NCBI GenBank assembly: GCA_021161055.1
Contig: JAGHBI010000092.1
Location: forward strand, 1 to 28,929
Reading direction: 5' to 3'
Length of the DNA: 28,929 nt
Source of the DNA: Candidatus Iainarchaeum sp.
Lineage (GTDB): Archaea > Iainarchaeota > Iainarchaeia > Iainarchaeales > DTGL01
In this document: piece by piece, positions 6,909 to 13,656 of the stretch
Layout: every line of letters starts with the position of its first letter
How positions within the stretch are numbered: the stretch's first letter is position 1
Position numbers and translations under genes: made by a program
Notes under the pieces: generated by a model
What the model saw: the letters and a program-made list of their open reading frames with translations, nothing else
Told to the model about the DNA's origin: nothing
The model's database searches: none

Positions 6909-7631
6909 ATGATTCGCATAACCAGAGTTCAGCCATTCCAAAGCGCCATAAGAGCAATAGCTAATTTTATCTCTGAGGGAAACTTCAGATTCAACGAAAA
7001 AGGTCTTTCCTTCAAAGCAGTTGATCCGAGCCAGATAGTGCTTGTAAGCTACGAGGCTGGCAGAGATTTCTTTGAGCGATTTGATGTGGAGCCGAGCCTT
7101 GTAGGCGTTGATATAGATGAGTTGAATAAGGTTGTGAGGCGTGCATCAGCAAGCGATGCTATTGAACTGGAGCTTGAGGACTCCTACCTTAAAGTGGCAA
7201 TAATCGGCAGCCTTGAAAGAATCTTCAGATTGCCTCTCATTGATGTGCTTGAAGAAGAGCCCGAAGTGCCTGAGCAGAGCTATGATGTAACGATTGAGAT
7301 TGGGGCAAGGCTCTTACAGGAGGCATTGAAAGATGCTTCGCTCTTTGAGAGCAGTGTTGTTTTTAGGGTTGAAAACTCAAAGCTTTTCATAGAAGCGAGG
7401 GGCTCGCAAGGGATGCTTCGCACGGAAGCGAAGCAGCAGGATCTTGTGAAGGTAAGGGCAAAGGCCGATGTTGTTGGCAAGTACTCGCTCAACTTCCTTG
7501 AGAACATCGTTAAGGAGGCCGAACCATCCGAGAGTATCATTCTTGAGCTGAAGAGCGAGGCTCCAATGAGAATAACATACAATATAGGCTCAGCGAAGCT
7601 TCAATTTCACCTGGCGCATATGATTCTATAG
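6909..7631 (+). CDS. PCNA-like sliding clamp, divergent copy 2
   Basis: This 240-residue second PCNA shows VQPFQSAIRAIANFI at the N-terminus, FNEKGLSFKAVDPSQIVLVSYEA (~28-50), the RLPLIDV strand and an acidic connector EEEPEVPEQSYDV (~114-127), then a normal second domain. It differs from copy 1 in three visible ways. The connector is much more acidic. Many core positions diverge. The protein stops at LQFHLAHMIL, so the conserved LAPRIE-type C-terminal segment that lines the PIP pocket is altered and shortened. It could be a specialised subunit of a heterotrimeric clamp or a clamp with different partners. It has its own box A for a leaderless start and lies immediately upstream of the primase genes, suggesting a tie to primer synthesis or lagging-strand work. 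Confidence 0.9.
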   Translation: MIRITRVQPFQSAIRAIANFISEGNFRFNEKGLSFKAVDPSQIVLVSYEAGRDFFERFDVEPSLVGVDIDELNKVVRRASASDAIELELEDSYLKVAIIGSLERIFRLPLIDVLEEEPEVPEQSYDVTIEIGARLLQEALKDASLFESSVVFRVENSKLFIEARGSQGMLRTEAKQQDLVKVRAKADVVGKYSLNFLENIVKEAEPSESIILELKSEAPMRITYNIGSAKLQFHLAHMIL

Positions 7632-7651
7632 CGGAAACCTGCTCTAAAAGA

Positions 7652-7659
7652 TTTTAAAA
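7652..7659 (+). promoter_or_regulatory. Box A for the primase-GINS transcript
   Basis: TTTTAAAA is centred ~27 nt before the PriL ATG at 7683, predicting a leaderless mRNA. The tight spacing downstream suggests it drives priL, priS, the GINS gene, and possibly rps27e and aIF2-alpha. Confidence 0.5.
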
Positions 7660-7682
7660 TCAGAACGCTGCAAAACTTTCTT

Positions 7683-8678
7683 ATGATTGAATTCTCGCTC
7701 GAGGATTTGCAGTTTGCTGCCCGTTATCCTTTTTCCAATACGGCAAAGCGCATAGTGCAGCGATCAAATTTGGCTATTGATGATATCGATATCACAATTA
7801 AGGATATTGCAAAAGGTGCTTTGAAGGCTGCGCTCGCTAACGAAGCCTATCCTGTGTGCGAACACAGGGATAAGGAGACTTTAGCGAGGTATATACTCGC
7901 ATATCCCGTTGCAAGAGTGCTTGTTTCCTTTCTCGAGAACCCCAAATATTATTTCTACTTTGCCCGCGCAATTTACAGGGCAGCACTGGCTTCTCTTCAA
8001 AGGGCACATAATGGGGTTGAGGAAGCGAAAAAGCTGGCGAACGATTTCGGCATAAGTTTTGGTTTCAATGGGTACTTTGAACTCGACCTTATGGAATTCC
8101 TCAGGACTCCAAGCAAGGATGAACTTCTGAAGCTTGTGAACCAGAAGGTTCATTCCGGCACCGTTTTTCTCAGCCCGAACCGATTTTCCCGCTTCCTGGC
8201 AGAAAGGGCACAGCAAAGCGTACTTTCCACACTGCCTGTTAGTACGCAGGGCTTGCCTTCAGAGCTCAGGGAGCTAGCTTTTGAAACACTTGAGGAATCG
8301 CTTGAGAAGACCAAGGCAGAGATAAGCACAACAGCAAACCTAAGTGCACTGCCACCATGCATAGAAAAGATATATTCTGAGCTGCTTGCCGGCAATAATA
8401 TTCCGCACATGGCAAGGTTTGCCCTGGCAACATTTCTCAATGCGATAAACGTTCCTGAGGAGAAGATTATAGAAGCATTTTCCCATGCACCAAACTACAA
8501 CGAAAAGATAACCCGTTACCAAGTGTCAAGAATAGTGCATGGTAGAGCAGGCAAGCGCTACAGGCCATTATCCTGCGCAAAGATGCGCAGCTATGCATTA
8601 TGCAATGCGAACTGCAATGTAAAAAACCCGATGCAGTATTATAGAAAACAGCTTGCAACAAGCTCCAGAGGTGGATGA
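7683..8678 (+). CDS. priL: DNA primase large subunit PriL
   Basis: This is the 331-residue regulatory subunit of the archaeal two-subunit primase. The N-terminal helical domain begins with the typical FSLEDLQFAARYPFSNTAKRIV. The C-terminal iron-sulphur domain carries four cysteines in the family order: C226 (LPPCIEKI), C298 (PLSCAKM), C307 (YALC) and C311 (NANCNVKNPMQYY). These ligate the 4Fe-4S cluster needed for primer initiation. Length is within the family range. The stop codon abuts the PriS ATG with no gap, so the two are translationally coupled. Position next to PCNA2 and PriS fits a replication module. Confidence 0.9.
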   Translation: MIEFSLEDLQFAARYPFSNTAKRIVQRSNLAIDDIDITIKDIAKGALKAALANEAYPVCEHRDKETLARYILAYPVARVLVSFLENPKYYFYFARAIYRAALASLQRAHNGVEEAKKLANDFGISFGFNGYFELDLMEFLRTPSKDELLKLVNQKVHSGTVFLSPNRFSRFLAERAQQSVLSTLPVSTQGLPSELRELAFETLEESLEKTKAEISTTANLSALPPCIEKIYSELLAGNNIPHMARFALATFLNAINVPEEKIIEAFSHAPNYNEKITRYQVSRIVHGRAGKRYRPLSCAKMRSYALCNANCNVKNPMQYYRKQLATSSRGG

Positions 8679-9941
8679 ATGCAGGGGGATTTTCAAAAAG
8701 AAGAGGCCTTTCTGAGAGAAAAGTTTAGGGAATATTATTCAAAGCACAAGGTAACAAGCGTGCCTGAAATAGATAAGCGGGAGTTTGGAATAGGCAATTT
8801 TGGCAAGAAGATTGTTAGAAGGCACATGAGCTTTGGTGATTATGCCGAACTGAACACCTTTCTGAGAAGCGAAGCACCGCTTTTTATCTCATACTCTGCA
8901 GCTTACTATAGGGATGCTTCTGCTCGGCCCATGGAAAGGAAGGGCTTGCTCGGCGCTGACTTAGTTTATGAATTCGATGCTGGTGATATCCCCACAAAAT
9001 GCAAAGAGAAGCATGATTTCTGGATTTGCCCAAAATGCAATAGCACGGGCAAAGGCTCAGTGCCAAAATGTCCCAAATGTTTTGCCACAACCAAACAGTA
9101 TGAGTTTCCCTGCAAGCGTTGCATTGAAGAAACAAAGAAACAGGTGATAAAGTTGCTTAATATTCTGGAAAGCGAACTTGGATTAACGCAAGGCATAAGC
9201 ATAAATTTCTCGGGGAATGCAGGCTATCACGTTCATATAAGAAGCGACACCATAAGGCATTTATCGCAGGATGCAAGGATAGAGCTTGTGGATTACCTTA
9301 CACTTTCCGGTTTCGTGCCTGAACATAATGGCTTTGATCTTTCTACAAAAATGTTAAAGTGCCCTGAGTATGCAGAATTGAAAGGCGCTCAGGCGCGGGT
9401 GATGCAGCACATGATAAAGTTTATAATGAATGCAAACACCGATGAGCTTGCGCAGTATGGCTGCATATCTCTTCCAAGCAGGAGAAAGCGCGAGGGCTTG
9501 AAGCTCGCCTCCTACATCCATGAAAACAAAGAAAGTGTTGTGGCTCGCATAAAGAAAGGCACACTGTTTTACATCGGTTCACGCACAGTTGCTTCTGCAT
9601 TTTGGAGGGCAATTATTGAGCATGCTGTGCGTTTGGCTTCCATAAAGCTTGACAGGCAGACCTCAATCGATATACACAAGATTGTTCGCGTACCCGATTC
9701 GTTGCATGGCTCATCTGGCTTTATTGCAAAAACCGTGCCATTGGATGAACTTAAAGAGTTCGATCCATTTGAGCATGCACTCGCGTTCGACAGCGGGCAA
9801 ATAAAGGTTTTTATTAATAAGGCACCAGAATTTAAAATAGCTGACGATACTTTTGGACCGTTTGAAAATGAGCAGGCTGAGCTGCCAACGGCTGCAGCTC
9901 TATACCTTGTAGCAAAAGGTGTCGCAAAGCTTTGTGATTGA
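8679..9941 (+). CDS. priS: DNA primase catalytic small subunit PriS, with altered motifs
   Basis: This 420-residue protein matches archaeal/eukaryotic PriS throughout: MSFGDYAELNTFL (~50-62), a metal-binding motif DLVYEFDAGDIP (94-105), a SGNAGYHVHI motif (178-187), and the late active-site region DIHKIVRVPDSLHG (331-344). It synthesises RNA/DNA primers. It differs from the usual enzyme in several ways. The canonical DxD is here E98-x-D100, although D103 is nearby. The normally basic position of SGxRGYH is Ala181. The zinc stem (C108, H112 ... C145, C148) is interrupted by an extra two-CxxC knuckle (C117, C120, C131, C134). GAGGTGG at 8668-8674 overlaps the end of PriL. The GINS ATG lies one base past the stop. 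The family is certain; whether catalysis is normal is open. Confidence 0.9.
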   Translation: MQGDFQKEEAFLREKFREYYSKHKVTSVPEIDKREFGIGNFGKKIVRRHMSFGDYAELNTFLRSEAPLFISYSAAYYRDASARPMERKGLLGADLVYEFDAGDIPTKCKEKHDFWICPKCNSTGKGSVPKCPKCFATTKQYEFPCKRCIEETKKQVIKLLNILESELGLTQGISINFSGNAGYHVHIRSDTIRHLSQDARIELVDYLTLSGFVPEHNGFDLSTKMLKCPEYAELKGAQARVMQHMIKFIMNANTDELAQYGCISLPSRRKREGLKLASYIHENKESVVARIKKGTLFYIGSRTVASAFWRAIIEHAVRLASIKLDRQTSIDIHKIVRVPDSLHGSSGFIAKTVPLDELKEFDPFEHALAFDSGQIKVFINKAPEFKIADDTFGPFENEQAELPTAAALYLVAKGVAKLCD

Positions 9942-9942
9942 T

Positions 9943-10494
9943 ATGAATTTTGAGGAGCTGCGCAAGCTTCACAGAATGGAGAAAAACTCCTCACAGCTCG
10001 CCAGCATAAACGAGGATTTCTTCATCGAGCTCAAAGCGTTCCTCGCCGAAAAAAAGGAGCAATATCTGGAACACTTAAAAAAAGGTTCACTTGCAAGTGA
10101 GGACTTTTCAAATATAGAACGCATGGCAAGAGAGCTTCTTGAGATAAGGGAAAGGAAGATACTGAAGAAGGCCTTCCACGCTGCGATGACGGCCGAAACA
10201 GCAACGCCTAGCCTTTGCAGTGAAGAAAAAAAGCTTTTCAACAATATCTATAAAGCAGTCAGCGAGTACAAAAAGGTGTTAGACCGTATGTTTGCATTAG
10301 AAACCAAAAAGCCAAAAAAGCCCAGCGAGGAAAAGGATTTAAATACAGTTCGCATGCAGATTATTGAGGACGTACCAGCCTTTGTTGGCGCAGATATGAA
10401 GGAGTACGGCCCTTTCAGAAAGGGCCAGCTCATTGAGCTTCCAGCTGAAACAGCTGAAATCCTGCTCGCTAGAAAGCTTGCTGTTAGGCAATAA
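9943..10494 (+). CDS. GINS complex subunit (Gins15/Gins51 type)
   Basis: This 183-residue protein is a component of the GINS tetramer that, with MCM and a Cdc45/RecJ-like protein, forms the replicative helicase. A helical A domain occupies ~1-115 (MNFEELRKLHRMEKNSSQLASINEDFF ... ERMARELLEIRERKI). A basic linker (KKPKKPSEEK) leads to a small C-terminal B domain, ~125-183, with the signature DVPAFVGADMKEYGPFRKGQ and LPAETAEILLARKLA. The A-then-B order marks it as the Gins15/51 rather than the Gins23 subunit. ATG 9943 sits one base after the PriS stop; an upstream GTG at 9919 would overlap PriS and adds residues not typical of the family. The PriS-GINS pairing is common in archaea. Confidence 0.88.
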   Translation: MNFEELRKLHRMEKNSSQLASINEDFFIELKAFLAEKKEQYLEHLKKGSLASEDFSNIERMARELLEIRERKILKKAFHAAMTAETATPSLCSEEKKLFNNIYKAVSEYKKVLDRMFALETKKPKKPSEEKDLNTVRMQIIEDVPAFVGADMKEYGPFRKGQLIELPAETAEILLARKLAVRQ

Positions 10495-10510
10495 TTTTGC
10501 AGGTGGTTCT

Positions 10511-10699
10511 ATGGAAGAGAACTTTCAGCCAAAATACAACAAGTTTTGGCGTATAAAATGTAAAGCATGTGGCAATGAGCAGGTAGTTTTCTCCTGCGCA
10601 TCCAGAGACATACTTTGCAATGTGTGCAATGCATTGCTTGCTGAGAGCACAGCACATAGAATAAGGCTAAAGGATGCTAAGAAAATCAGGGAGTATTGA
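10511..10699 (+). CDS. rps27e: 30S ribosomal protein S27e
   Basis: This is a 62-residue small-subunit ribosomal protein. The zinc ribbon is clear: IKCKACGNEQVVFSCAS...LCNVCNALLAE with C17, C20, C36 and C39. Start ATG 10511 is preceded by AGGTGG at 10501-10506. In many archaea rps27e is preceded by rpl44e. Here GINS comes directly before it, only 16 nt away, and no L44e frame is visible. It lies 12 nt before aIF2-alpha, with which it is almost certainly co-transcribed. Confidence 0.92.
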   Translation: MEENFQPKYNKFWRIKCKACGNEQVVFSCASRDILCNVCNALLAESTAHRIRLKDAKKIREY

Positions 10700-10700
10700 T

Positions 10701-10714
10701 GGGGTGTTTGCTTG
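10701..10714 (+). promoter_or_regulatory. Ribosome binding site deciding the aIF2-alpha TTG start
   Basis: GGGGTG at 10701-10706, spacer TTTGC, then TTG at 10712. The Shine-Dalgarno, spacer and start codon repeat almost exactly the arrangement at rpoL and EndoQ. Confidence 0.7.
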
Positions 10715-11482
10715 CCCGAATGGCCAGAGATAGGCGAGATAGTTGTTGTGAAAGTAACGAAGGTTCTGCCTTATGGCGCTTTTGTGGAGCTGTTAGAATA
10801 CGATAACCTCCAGGGTTTTATTCATATCTCACAAGTTGCTTCGCGCTGGGTTAAAAACATCCGGAACTATGTGAGGCCAAACCAGATAAGAGCGGCGCAG
10901 GTAATTCACATTGATAGAAACAAGCACCAGATAGATCTGTCGCTCACAAAGGTTTCCGAAGCCCAGGAGAGAGCGAAAATAGAGGAATGGGAACTTTCAA
11001 AGAGAAGCCGCAAGCTTCTCGAGGTATTTGCAAAGCAACAAAAGAAGCCATTCAAAACTGTCTGGAAAGAGGTTGCAGAGCCCCTCCTTGAAAGGTACAA
11101 TAATCTGATGGATGCCTTTCAGGAGGCACTTCTCGAAGGCGAGAATGCTCTGCAAGGAATTCCAAAAAGCTATGTAAAACCACTCCTTGCAATGCTTGAG
11201 AAGAGTATAGAGATACCGAAGAAGCGCGTCCGGGGTGTTCTTAAAATAAAGAGCTACGAACCCTATGCTCTGGATACAATAAAAAATGCACTTATTGCAG
11301 GGCTTAAAGAAGCGAAGGATGCAGAGGTTACAATAAATTATGCAGGCGGTGGCAAATACGTTGTAACAAGCACCGCTTACGATTACAAAACCGCTGAGCG
11401 CAACCTGCGAGCGGTAAGCGAAAAGGTAATGGATGAGGTAAAAAAGGCGAAAGGTATGGCAACCTTCGAGAAGGTGGAATAG
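10712..11482 (+). CDS. eif2a: Translation initiation factor aIF2 subunit alpha
   Basis: This 256-residue protein is the alpha subunit of aIF2, which delivers initiator tRNA to the small ribosomal subunit. An N-terminal S1 domain runs ~5-85 (GEIVVVKVTKVLPYGAFVELLEYDNLQGFIHISQVASRWVKNI), then a helical domain (~90-170) and a C-terminal alpha/beta domain ending at VMDEVKKAKGMATFEKVE. Length and order are normal. Translation begins at TTG 10712 with a well-placed GGGGTG; no in-frame ATG gives a complete S1 domain. It follows rps27e closely. The Nop10 gene often found next is absent: only 55 nt separate it from the PAC2-family start. Confidence 0.93.
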   Translation: MPEWPEIGEIVVVKVTKVLPYGAFVELLEYDNLQGFIHISQVASRWVKNIRNYVRPNQIRAAQVIHIDRNKHQIDLSLTKVSEAQERAKIEEWELSKRSRKLLEVFAKQQKKPFKTVWKEVAEPLLERYNNLMDAFQEALLEGENALQGIPKSYVKPLLAMLEKSIEIPKKRVRGVLKIKSYEPYALDTIKNALIAGLKEAKDAEVTINYAGGGKYVVTSTAYDYKTAERNLRAVSEKVMDEVKKAKGMATFEKVE

Positions 11483-11496
11483 TTCCTATGCAATCT

Positions 11497-11504
11497 TTTT
11501 AAAA
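11497..11504 (+). promoter_or_regulatory. Box A for the PAC2-family gene
   Basis: TTTTAAAA is centred ~31 nt before TTG 11532 and ~37 nt before ATG 11538. This suggests the PAC2-family gene can be transcribed separately from aIF2-alpha. Confidence 0.45.
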
Positions 11505-11537
11505 CGATTTTCAGAAAAAAAGAATCTTGGGTTGGCT

Positions 11538-12323
11538 ATGCATACTACAGTTGAATTTGTATGGAAAAAGAAAAAACTCAATAACCCTGTGTTATTTACC
11601 GGTCTGCCTGGTATAGGGCTTGTTGGTAAGATTGCAGTCGATTATATGCTCAAGCAGTTTAAAGCCAAGAAAATCGCCAATATCTATTCCGACTCATTCC
11701 CGCCAAGCGTTTATATAACCTCTGGAATTCTGGACCTTATAAGGGACGAATTATTCCTTTACAGGTTCAAAAACCGCGACTTTTTATTCTTAGCAGGGCC
11801 TGTGCAGCCAGCCTTAGATGTAAGGTTTTCGAGCCTTCAGGACCACTATGAGTTTGCCACAACGATTGTGAAAACGGTTAAGGCACTTGGCGTTAAGGAA
11901 ATATATACGTTAGCCGGTATAAACATTGGCGAGGCTCGTCTGCACAGAGAACCTCACATAGTTGCTGCAGCAACAGATAAGAAAATACTTGAAGAGCTCA
12001 GGGCGTTAGGTGCAAAAACGAATATGAAAAGTGGCTTGATCTCTGGTGCTGCAGGCCTGATCCTTGGTGTTGGCGCCAAGCGCGGTATTAAGGGCGCATG
12101 CCTGATGGGCGAAACAAGCGATAAGCTTATCTATGGCGACCACGGCGCTGCAAAGAAGATACTCGAGCTTCTGATAAAGCGCTATGGTTTCGAGCTCGAT
12201 ATGAGCGCTATTGCAAAGGAGGCGCGCAACATAAACAGAGCATTCAAACAGATAATCAATGAGCTTGCAGCGAGGAGTGCAGAGATAGCTGTGCCTGAGG
12301 AAAGCCCGAGCTATGTGCGTTAG
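11538..12323 (+). CDS. PAC2-family protein, proteasome-assembly-chaperone-like
   Basis: This is a 261-residue member of the archaeal PAC2 (DUF75) family, related to eukaryotic proteasome assembly chaperone 2 and the archaeal proteasome-binding proteins PbaA/PbaB. Signatures include LFTGLPGIGLVGKIAVDYM (~15-33), a GLISGAAGLILGVG loop and the conserved LMGETSD with the following DHGAAKKILELL. The C-terminus is PSYVR; it has a tyrosine but not at the penultimate position of a true HbYX motif, so proteasome docking by that route is doubtful. A TTG at 11532 is also a possible start (two more residues). It follows aIF2-alpha, as in many archaea, and ends with a 4-nt overlap into the convergent EndoQ gene. 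Confidence 0.85.
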   Translation: MHTTVEFVWKKKKLNNPVLFTGLPGIGLVGKIAVDYMLKQFKAKKIANIYSDSFPPSVYITSGILDLIRDELFLYRFKNRDFLFLAGPVQPALDVRFSSLQDHYEFATTIVKTVKALGVKEIYTLAGINIGEARLHREPHIVAAATDKKILEELRALGAKTNMKSGLISGAAGLILGVGAKRGIKGACLMGETSDKLIYGDHGAAKKILELLIKRYGFELDMSAIAKEARNINRAFKQIINELAARSAEIAVPEESPSYVR

Positions 12324-13585
12324 AATTCATTCAATGTTTTCTGTCCTCTGAACGAGCTTCTGCACTCAAGCACATCGCTGAGCTCAATCTTTTTTCTTTC
12401 AAGCTCCTCCTCAGAATCGCAGATTATGGGTTCGCCGTATTTGCCTCCGCCGCCACCGATGTAAAGAACGCGTTTTTCTCTGAACGATTCTATCTTGTTT
12501 GCAACCTGTTCATTTATTTCTGCAATATCAATGATTGGCACATCTACGAGAACCTTTATTTCAGAACCGAAGTAGCTGACAAGCTCATGCCACAGGTTTT
12601 GGACAGCCAGCGCATTTATATTCTCAACATTCAACGCGAGCTTTATGATTTCTGCAAGCGGTATTATGTGAAGATATTCTGGCCTGAATGCAGGATGTAC
12701 CTCCTCACTAAAGCTTGCAAGCTCCAGTATTCTGTCACGAACCCCTTTTTTAATAGTGCCTCCGCAGCGCGGACAGCGCCACCTCAGCTTAACAGCATTC
12801 TCAAGGGTGTACTTTGAATAGCATCTGTTGCATGCTGTGCAATGGTATTTGCCTTCCCTTGGGTCCAAACCAACATTGAGCCGTATTCGTTCCCTTTCTT
12901 TTAAGAGAGCCTTTTTGAGCTCACCGAAGGAAGGCTTTTTCATTTCGATCCTTGTGAACTCTCTTCCCATGCGATAAGGCCAGGGCGAATGGGCATCGCT
13001 GCATGTTAAAAATGCCCGTTTGTGATTCTCTTCAATAAGGTCAGCGAAGTATGAATCCGCACTCAGCCCAAGCTCAATAAAGCTTATATCTTCAGCAAAA
13101 TCCCTGTAGCAGTGCTTTAATGAATCGAAATGCGAGAATACCGAATAATAAGGGGTGAACGCATGTGCAGGTCCTAGTATGCCGCCGCATTCTATAATAA
13201 GCTCCGCAATCTGATAGGCATGGAGAGCTAGCGTGGGTCTGCCAAATCCATTTCCGTCAAGCCTACCAAAGCGCATAACCCTGCTTCTCAGCTCCTCAAC
13301 GCTTGCAAAGTCCGGCATAAAAAATATATGGTGAACATTGTCAGCATCATTTATTTCGCCCGCTAACACAAAATAGGTTCCGGCTTCTTCCTCCTTAAAA
13401 CAGCCGTTCTCTTCAATCAGATGCTTTTTCAGATGTTCCAACCATTCCTTATTCAATATATCGCCTGCTGCCACAAGTTGCAAGCCTTTCAACTGGGCCT
13501 GTTTGCTTATGGTTGGAATGGTCATATTGCTGCTTGTTCCGCCTGAATAAAGCCCATGTATGTGCAGATCGCAGTCATAAAGCAA
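12320..13585 (-). CDS. Endonuclease Q (EndoQ), PHP-domain DNA repair nuclease
   Basis: This 421-residue protein matches EndoQ in length and layout. The PHP-type N-terminus has DLHIHGLYSGGTS (6-18) and the partner metal residues in GPAHAF (H141) and TCSDAHS (D197, H199). A zinc site follows: C249, C252, C271, C274 (CTACNRC ... WRCPRCGG). A C-terminal domain includes the glycine run YIGGGGGKYGEPI. EndoQ nicks DNA 5' of deaminated bases (uracil, hypoxanthine) and is known to bind PCNA. Here the protein ends RGQKTLNEF, so QKTLNEF (415-421) resembles a PIP box lacking its last aromatic. The start is TTG 13583-13585 with GAGGTG at 13591-13596. It converges on the PAC2-family gene with a 4-nt overlap. 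Confidence 0.88.
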   Translation of the reverse strand: MLYDCDLHIHGLYSGGTSSNMTIPTISKQAQLKGLQLVAAGDILNKEWLEHLKKHLIEENGCFKEEEAGTYFVLAGEINDADNVHHIFFMPDFASVEELRSRVMRFGRLDGNGFGRPTLALHAYQIAELIIECGGILGPAHAFTPYYSVFSHFDSLKHCYRDFAEDISFIELGLSADSYFADLIEENHKRAFLTCSDAHSPWPYRMGREFTRIEMKKPSFGELKKALLKERERIRLNVGLDPREGKYHCTACNRCYSKYTLENAVKLRWRCPRCGGTIKKGVRDRILELASFSEEVHPAFRPEYLHIIPLAEIIKLALNVENINALAVQNLWHELVSYFGSEIKVLVDVPIIDIAEINEQVANKIESFREKRVLYIGGGGGKYGEPIICDSEEELERKKIELSDVLECRSSFRGQKTLNEF

Positions 13586-13596
13586 GCAAACACCTC
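13583..13596 (-). promoter_or_regulatory. Ribosome binding site deciding the EndoQ TTG start
   Basis: Reading the minus strand: GAGGTG (13596-13591), TTTGC (13590-13586), TTG (13585-13583). This is the third copy of the signal seen at rpoL and aIF2-alpha. A minus-strand box A candidate lies at 13600-13608, and another (ATATAATG) at ~13620-13627. Confidence 0.7.
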
Positions 13597-13656
13597 AACA
13601 ATTTAAAAACAACAGCCTAACATTATATGGGAAAAATCAATTAAAATGGTGTGGGA

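Noticed and set aside
11483..11537. Possible Nop10 gene between aIF2-alpha and the PAC2-family gene, as in many archaea
   Set aside because: Only 55 nt are available and no zinc-ribbon coding sequence is present.
12306..12320. HbYX proteasome-docking motif at the PAC2-family C-terminus
   Set aside because: The protein ends S-Y-V-R, so tyrosine is third from last rather than penultimate.
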